Source: Ophiostoma sp. CBS 140.51 (lineage: Eukaryota; Ascomycota; Sordariomycetes; Ophiostomatales; Ophiostomataceae). From it: a stretch of 33,423 nt of DNA. Both the position numbers and the translations under genes were made by a program. The stretch's first letter is position 1; each line of letters starts with the position of its first letter. This document shows, one piece after another, positions 27,962-33,423 of the stretch. The stretch spans positions 1 to 33,423 of the forward strand of contig JANSLP010000344.1 in assembly GCA_029298735.1 (NCBI GenBank), given 5' to 3'. Under the pieces are notes generated by a model. The model ran no database searches. It was not told the origin of the DNA and saw nothing but the letters and a program-made list of their open reading frames with translations.

Positions 27962-30900
27962 TCACGGAAACCCTAAGACATTCGGCCCTGTCTGTCCACC
28001 ATATCCTCCAGCCTTATTGGTGTGATACGACGCCATGTCTGGATGCTGTTGAAGCGAGCCTTGGGGGGTCACTTGAACCTGCTGCACCTGCTGTACTTGC
28101 GGCATCGGTGGCTCGAACATGGCATCAAAGTGTCGCGGTGTCATGGGCCGGCTCGATGGGAACGGCAGCAGGTTGACGAGCTCCTCGAAGAACGGACTGG
28201 GCAGTTGGGACAGCGGTGTCAAACCCGTACCTCCACTGCTGCTGTCATCGCCAGCCCCACCAGCGCCTTGTGTACCGCCGTTATTATGATGCGTCGGATA
28301 CATGCCGTGGCCGGCGTGTCCATAGGCTCCGTAGTTGGGCAGGCCGTATTGCAGTGCGTCGTATCCATTCCCGTTCATCTCCGTAGGCACTGCAGAACTT
28401 GCCGTACTCACACCCGCCGTGACAGAGTTGTTCATGTAACTTGCGTTGGTGTTGTTGGCCGTCTGCCCAGGATTGACATTGTTGGAACCACCACTGGCAG
28501 TTCTTCCCTCAACATCGGCTGTGTCTCTGCTGTTGACCTGCCCTTGGACCGGAGCCTGCATTCTCCGCCTCGTCGTTGTCGACATCCTTGCGTAGTCCAG
28601 GCACTCCATCAAGTCGTTTGCGTCGATGGGGTCAATCTGGAGTGTTTGCGGTCCAGTATGCTTTTGCAGGGTGGTCGGGTCTGGGTCGATAATGTGGGCA
28701 AATCGTGGCCGACCGGCTGAGATGGCGGTCTGCGTGGCCGTGTGGAAATCATGAAGTCTTGCCCGCATGCGTGCACAACTCTTCCAGTAGATGCCCAGAT
28801 TCTCCAGATTTTCGAGACTGGCGGCATATCCTGCGGCTGCGGCTTGTCTGACACCTGCATCGGCCGCCTCGAGGAAGAGGACATGCACCACGCCAGCAAC
28901 CATATTGCTGTAGCCGTAGAAGGGGTCGTAGCTTGTTGTCAGCCGCTCCGTGTGCAGTGAGCGGATGTCACCCATGAGTTGCGACAGAGCACGAGCGGCA
29001 TTGTGGCACGCTGAGCGTGTATGGAGAACAAAGCTCTGCGGCGTGCGTTGGCCGACGCCGGCAAGTCGTTGCCACAGAAGGAAGGGATGGTAGAGCAAAC
29101 ATTGACAGAGGTAGAAGATGGCGTGGGAGAAGGCAAGCGGAGCGGCGCGGTGGGAGTCGATTTCCATCTCGACGTCACCGTTTACATCGACGGCATCATC
29201 GTCAACAGGCTTACTCTTGACACCGGGGACCGTCTTCTTCTTGAGACAGCTTCTGGCAATCTTGATTGCCACAGGCTCATTGAGTCCCAGCTCCGACTCC
29301 AAGTGCAGAACGGCCGAGTGAAGTGCTGAGTACTTGCTGCGAGGGCTCCAGGGCGGCAACTTGCCACTGCTGGTCTGTTCCTCTTGCTCGCCAAGGGCGT
29401 ATTGTGCACAACGGCCAAGGAGAGATGTCACCAAGACTGTGACGGCAAATGGACTCAACTGGCTGAGCTCAGTAGTGCCAGTGTCAGGCCAGGCAGGTGA
29501 TGAGTCGGCAGCGCCACCGACGGTGCCTTCAGCATCTGCCGTGAGTTGCCCAAGGGTTGGTGGTCTCTGTTCGGCGTCTGGTAGTGTGTCGCTCCGCCAC
29601 ACGTCTTCATCACATGGTAGTCGAAGTCGACAGTGGTCGTCCAAAATCGTGGCAGGGCGTTCCCGCCCACACGAGATCAGCTTGTCACAAAGGTAAAAAG
29701 ACCAGAACACACGTCGTCGCTCTTCTTGGTGAGCAGGCGGTAGGCTGGCATCGGGCTCAACCATCAACCTAAAGTCCTGACATAACCTGATCGCCAGTCC
29801 CACCTTGATCCATGATGCCTGTGTGCGTCCTTCGGTGTAGTCGATGATGGCCAGCAACAATATGGTCTGGACTACGCTCAACTCTGCGTCGCTCTGCAAA
29901 CCGTTCCATGGCACAACAATGGCCTTCCACGATTGTTGGGCGTACGCGACGGTGGCAGCTGCCCGGCCGCCAGGGACACCGGCAAAGAACCGCTGGTCAC
30001 TCGAGTAGCGCACGGTGCTGGCCACCAGTGCAAAGAGTAGATGGGTCGGCACCTCACGGGCCTTGATCTTTTGTCGAAAGGAAGCCTCATGGAACAGGGA
30101 ATATGGCTGGTTGTGGCAGTAGCGAAAGTAGAGGTCGGCGGCGGCGTCAATGACTTCAAGTGGTGGGAGCCTTGTGTAGGGACCGGACTGTGGTGCGCTT
30201 GTCGTATTAGAGGTTGTGTTGCCGCCGTTGACCACTCTTCGATCCATACCATCCATGTCCATGGCTGTTGAAGACGCCATTGTCGCATCGGTCCCGTCAA
30301 CAGGCGCGTCCATTGTTGTGTCCATGGCATCTTGTGTCGGTGTCGCCGTATTGGTGGCCGACGTGCTGCGTGTGTGCATTGACAATGTTTCCGTCATGGT
30401 CGTCGCGAACTTGGCCAGGGTCGACTCGAGGCTCTTGATGCTGTTGGCAAGGCTGCTCATTTGCATTTCCATAGCCATCATACGGCCGTTCAAATCAGGC
30501 GGCTTTTGGGGTTGTATCTCAGAAAGTTGTGTCTGTTGTTGCATGGTCTTGGGTACGTAGGGCGTGACGGTTTGGACCGGCGCCGACATGGCTTCCGACA
30601 ACTCAGCGCCCGTGGTTGGCTCGGGCGTGCTGCGAGCAGTAGACGTACTACCCATCCTGCTGCGCACGCGGCCTTTGTGACGCTGTGTTGTTGATGCTGC
30701 TGAAGAGCCCGCCGACACAGCTGTGATGGAAGACGCCGACGACGCCGTCGTCTGATGTGACGAAGCGCGCAGTTGCTCGTCGTCCGAGTAGGAGCAGGGC
30801 TGGTTGAGACGGACACAGAACGAGCACGCCGGCTTCTGTCCCGGACATCTAGCCGTCTTTCGTCTGAAAAATTAGCGACCGAAGTGAATGTTTGTCGATC

Positions 30901-30980
30901 CGAGTCCTGACGTACCTGCAGTTGTGACATGCCTGCCGAATGCGCCGGATCGGCTTGTAATATGTGATTGGCTCAGACAT
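27962..30980 (-). CDS. Zn2Cys6 transcription factor with fungal-specific middle domain
   Basis: Exon 1 is 30980-30916 and exon 2 is 30863-27962, giving 988 residues. The 52 nt intron (GTACGT...TTTTTCAG) splits the zinc cluster right after C-H-N-C. Spliced, C18, C21, C28, C35, C38 and C45 give C-x2-C-x6-C-x6-C-x2-C-x6-C. A Ser/Thr-rich stretch follows, then a coiled coil (about 155-185, M-E-M-Q-M-S-S-L-A-N-S-I-K-S-L). The fungal-specific domain starts near residue 255 with V-I-D-A-A-A-D-L-Y-F-R-Y-C-H-N-Q-P, closely echoing V-I-E-E-A-I-R-V-Y-F-R-S-C-H-R-Q-P in the factor at 21.0 kb. The C-terminus is Asn, Gly and Gln-rich (Q-Q-V-Q-Q-V-Q-V), typical of activation domains. Without the intron the zinc cluster would be lost. 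Targets are unknown. Confidence 0.92.
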
Positions 30981-31593
30981 GTTAATGTGAGGAGAACGGA
31001 GGATAAAAATACGGCGTGAGGAGAGGTCACAGTCAGGGGGTCGAAAATGAGAAGAGTATCATGAATGTATGTAAGTTTGACAACACTTGACAGGAAAGGC
31101 AGTCGCGACCGTGATCGTGATTGCCAGTAAATTGCGCGTCAAATCGTAAATGTGTGTGAATGAAAAGGAAAGAGCAATACAGGGGGAAGAAAGTAACCCA
31201 CACTACAGTTCATGTAGGCGACATACTGGCCACGACCCGACACTTTATGGGTTATTCCTCACAGCAATACCCCCAGTCCTCTCCTCTGTTCCTCGCTTTG
31301 ATCCTCCGCTCTCCGTCTCTTGTTTTCCTGGTTACCCCATTCTCTTTTTCCTTTTGCTTTTTTGCTTTTCTTTCACCCTCTTTTTTTCTCCGCATGATCA
31401 GGGCCTATCGACAGCGCTAAATCCACTGATGAGCCCACTAGGCGCCCGCTAAATTCCCACTGGCCACCCACTTCCTTCCACTATTTCCGTCGCCCAGAAA
31501 ACATGTCCTAAACATGACCCAATGTGGCACGCCCCACCAAGTAAGCTCAAGCTTCTCAGCTTCCCCTCCACCTCCACCTCCACCTCTCGATCT
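30981..31593. promoter_or_regulatory. Upstream region of the 988-residue Zn2Cys6 gene
   Basis: About 610 bp between its ATG and the 3' end of the AAA ATPase gene. It contains a pyrimidine tract at about 31330-31395 (on the plus strand) and no convincing gene. A specific TATA element is not evident. Confidence 0.35.
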
Positions 31594-33168
31594 TCAATCG
31601 TTGTCATCCTCCCCTCGTTGTGAACTGTGCACGGCCGCAAAGAGCTTGTGCTTGGCCCGCATCTCTGCGTCGACGGTCGGCTGTGCTCTGAGGATGGCAG
31701 CGTGCACATCCCTGAACGTGAACGGCACATACGACAGCTCGGCTCCGTCAATGTCATTCTCGAGAGTGATCGTTCTCCATGATCGCTGCCGAGCGCCCTC
31801 GTCATTGAGAGAACACGGCACCAGTGTCGGCCTTCCATCCCAGGAGCTCCTTCTAAAATGGGTGCTCCGTGTTATTGTCCGCAGAGCACGTCGAAGAAGA
31901 CCTTCGACAAGGCAGTGGATGTCGTAGCCAGACAGCTGCCGTTCGGCACAGAGATGGCCCAGGACTTCCATCTCATCACTGTCCCCATTCAGCTCGCTTC
32001 GAAGCCTGCCCAAAGCACTTGCCAAGACCTTCTGACAAGCTCTCCCGCCCGGCAAGTCAACATGCAACTTCAACGACAGCCGCCGCCCAAACCCGTCCAG
32101 GTCGATATCGTGCGGCTTGTTCGTGGCGCCAACCACCAGCACTTCCGCTCTGCTATAGATGAGGTCGCTCCACTGATTCTTGAGCTCGTTTTGGAGAAGG
32201 CGAAGACCATTGCCGCTGTCGCTGCCGGTGGCTCGTGCCAGGAGGCCGTCACACTCGTCGAGGAGAAGAATTGCCGGAGTGTCTTTGCGGACCTGTCTGA
32301 ACAAGGCTCGAACAAACTTTTCGGCCTCGCCGACATACTTTGAGAGAACGGCACTAGCTCTGATATCGTAGAGTGCGAGGTTGTATTGACGAGCGAAACT
32401 GCGCACGAGCAATGTCTTGCCGGTTCCTTGCGGGCCGAACAATAGCATTCCAGTCGACGATCGTTGCTTGAGTTGTCTGGTGAGATGGGGAAAGTGGAGG
32501 AAGACACAGGCGAACTCTTCCAGTGCCTCTTTGACATCCTCGAGGCCAGCAATGTCGGTCATCGTGTAGAGTGTGTCGTCGTCGTTGTCGTCGTCGTTGC
32601 TCTTGCCCAAGTCGAGCTTCATCCCCTTGATGGCCTCCATAAGAAGCCGTTCATCTTCATCAATATTGTCGTCGTTGGATGGACTTGTCGGTGTGCCATG
32701 GCTTTTGGTATCGTTGATCCTTCCATGTTTGTCGTTAATTTGTCTGGTGTCGCCCCCTCCAACATTCTTTAGATTCGGCAATCGTTGTGTGTTCGCATGG
32801 CAGGACTGTCTGGTTGTCGTTGTACTTGTTGATGCCGTTGATTTTGTTTGGTACACGTCGTCTATGTTTGTTTTTGTTTGCGTCTCCGTTTGTGCATCAC
32901 TTCCGCCAGACGTCCCTGGTCGTTGGTCTTCCGGTAGGTTTTGTGGTCGTATCTCTGTTTGCTGTTCTTGTGTCTGCCCTTGTGTTTGGTGCCCAGTCAA
33001 GACTCCATTGACTTGACTTCCAAGGTGGCATGCATGCTCGTACATGCCATTCGCAATGAGGCCGCCATACTGGACGAGGACGCACAACAACAAGTAAAAG
33101 AACTCTTCGGAGCCAGAGATGCCAGACAAAAGGCTCGACGTTGACAGGTATACCCAGATTCGGCCCAT
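31594..33168 (-). CDS. AAA ATPase of the meiotic clade with N-terminal membrane segment
   Basis: A 524-residue frame from the ATG at 33168. Residues about 22-40 (E-F-F-Y-L-L-L-C-V-L-V-Q-Y-G-G-L-I-A) are a likely membrane segment. Residues 55-200 are low-complexity, Gln/Thr/Asp-rich. A single AAA module follows: Y-T-M-T-D-I-A-G-L-E-D-V-K (201-213), Walker A G-P-Q-G-T-G-K-T (245-252), the pore-loop region S-K-Y-V-G-E-A-E-K (276-284), Walker B I-L-L-L-D-E-C-D (300-307) and sensor 1 G-A-T-N-K-P (347-352), then G-F-G-R-R-L-S-L-K. This order is that of the Msp1/katanin/Vps4/fidgetin group; an N-terminal anchor favours an Msp1-like role in extracting proteins from membranes, but the long disordered linker is unusual. 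Walker B has Cys where Ile is common (D-E-I-D); the catalytic D-E pair is present. An upstream exon is possible (33278-33403). Confidence 0.82.
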   Translation of the reverse strand: MGRIWVYLSTSSLLSGISGSEEFFYLLLCVLVQYGGLIANGMYEHACHLGSQVNGVLTGHQTQGQTQEQQTEIRPQNLPEDQRPGTSGGSDAQTETQTKTNIDDVYQTKSTASTSTTTTRQSCHANTQRLPNLKNVGGGDTRQINDKHGRINDTKSHGTPTSPSNDDNIDEDERLLMEAIKGMKLDLGKSNDDDNDDDTLYTMTDIAGLEDVKEALEEFACVFLHFPHLTRQLKQRSSTGMLLFGPQGTGKTLLVRSFARQYNLALYDIRASAVLSKYVGEAEKFVRALFRQVRKDTPAILLLDECDGLLARATGSDSGNGLRLLQNELKNQWSDLIYSRAEVLVVGATNKPHDIDLDGFGRRLSLKLHVDLPGGRACQKVLASALGRLRSELNGDSDEMEVLGHLCAERQLSGYDIHCLVEGLLRRALRTITRSTHFRRSSWDGRPTLVPCSLNDEGARQRSWRTITLENDIDGAELSYVPFTFRDVHAAILRAQPTVDAEMRAKHKLFAAVHSSQRGEDDND

Positions 33169-33277
33169 GGTCGTAAGCTGGGATATTCGTTGTTATGTTT
33201 GTGGTTTTGATGTTGACGGTATGCATGTACGTTAAGATGGAAGGGCTCTATGTCATCAACATTGATATGATCATTAT

Positions 33278-33403
33278 TCACGGTCCGTGGATGAGCATGT
33301 TTTTAACTTGCTCAATATTTGCCGACATATTTTTCAGTCTCTTCTCGTCACGGGCTTCTTTGACGAGATGGTTGCTGGAAAGAAAAGCCGTCGAGTTGCC
33401 CAT
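33278..33403 (-). CDS. Short frame or possible first exon upstream of the AAA ATPase
   Basis: The minus strand from the ATG at 33403 encodes 41 residues (M-G-N-S-T-A-F-L-S-S-N-H..., then a charged helix K-E-A-R-D-E-K-R-L-K-N-M) to TGA 33280-33278. The composition is protein-like and it lies only 110 bp upstream of the AAA ATPase start. A GTGAAT donor near 33281 joined to the CCCAG acceptor at 33178 would not keep the ATPase frame; a weak GTTAAA donor after I-E-Q would. It could therefore be a first exon, a short upstream frame, or part of another gene beyond the window. Confidence 0.25.
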   Translation of the reverse strand: MGNSTAFLSSNHLVKEARDEKRLKNMSANIEQVKNMLIHGP

Positions 33404-33423
33404 GATTTTTAACCGGAAGATTT

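Noticed and set aside
28022..28720. 232-codon plus-strand frame opposite the second Zn2Cys6 gene
   Set aside because: Arg/His/Val-rich shadow frame without a domain; the minus strand is clearly the coding strand.
1..33423. CRISPR arrays, prophage, bacterial operons or tRNA genes
   Set aside because: No regular repeat-spacer pattern, no Shine-Dalgarno-linked gene strings and no cloverleaf-like sequence were seen; spliceosomal introns show that this is fungal nuclear DNA.

Overview
The window is nuclear DNA of a filamentous ascomycete (Pezizomycotina, probably a sordariomycete; this is inference). The evidence is 48-90 nt introns with GTRNGY-type donors and CTAAC/CTGAC branch sites, two Zn2Cys6 regulators of the fungal-specific type, a fungal-type HTD2 dehydratase and a fungal-type bZIP basic region. 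No tRNA, rRNA, CRISPR or intact transposon was recognised.

The window has two halves. The left half (about 1-20.5 kb) is accessory in character: gene-poor, with AT-rich or pyrimidine-rich spacers, and dominated by two decaying gene families. Family 1 is a set of secreted modular proteins: signal peptide, a Cys-Lys-Pro or Cys-Arg motif, a Ser/Pro-rich linker, and a Cys-initiated beta-sandwich-like domain opening with an NGDFS-x-W signature. There are three linked copies at 1.9-3.9 kb, all broken, and one intact long version at 11.8-13.0 kb whose linker has expanded into a large Ser-Pro repeat. Family 2 is a cluster of eight BTB/POZ-domain paralogs on both strands (3985-4485, 5312-6322, 6862-7803, 8370-9393, 9814-10681, 16683-17630, 17929-18747, 19279-20446). 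Only the copies at 5312-6322 and 8370-9393 read cleanly; the others carry frameshifts, stops or truncations. Most copies share one phase-0 intron at the same point of the BTB fold. Two copies end in a C-x2-C-x19/20-C-x2-C tail that looks like a zinc ribbon. A small spliced secreted protein lies at 684-1128, and remnants of other small secreted genes lie near 16 kb.

The right half (21-33.4 kb) is compact and ordinary, and none of its long genes is broken. In order it holds a Zn2Cys6 transcription factor (21020-23284, +), a convergent cupin protein (23343-23921, -), a divergently transcribed FAD-dependent amine/amino-acid oxidase (24392-25726, +), a small unrecognised gene or fragment (25912-26274, -), a mitochondrial HTD2/MaoC-like hotdog dehydratase (26479-27558, -), a second Zn2Cys6 factor (27962-30980, -) and a membrane-anchored AAA ATPase (31594-33168, -). 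The cupin and oxidase share a 470 bp intergenic promoter and sit next to a regulator, so they may form a small catabolic module.

The contrast between the halves is the main result. Indels and stops are concentrated in the BTB and secreted families, while about 10 kb of coding sequence on the right is clean. This argues for birth-and-death evolution of an accessory locus rather than general sequencing error. The most unusual single item is a 14-base G tract (coding strand) inside the BTB core of the 16.7-17.6 kb copy, whose length puts the gene one base out of frame.
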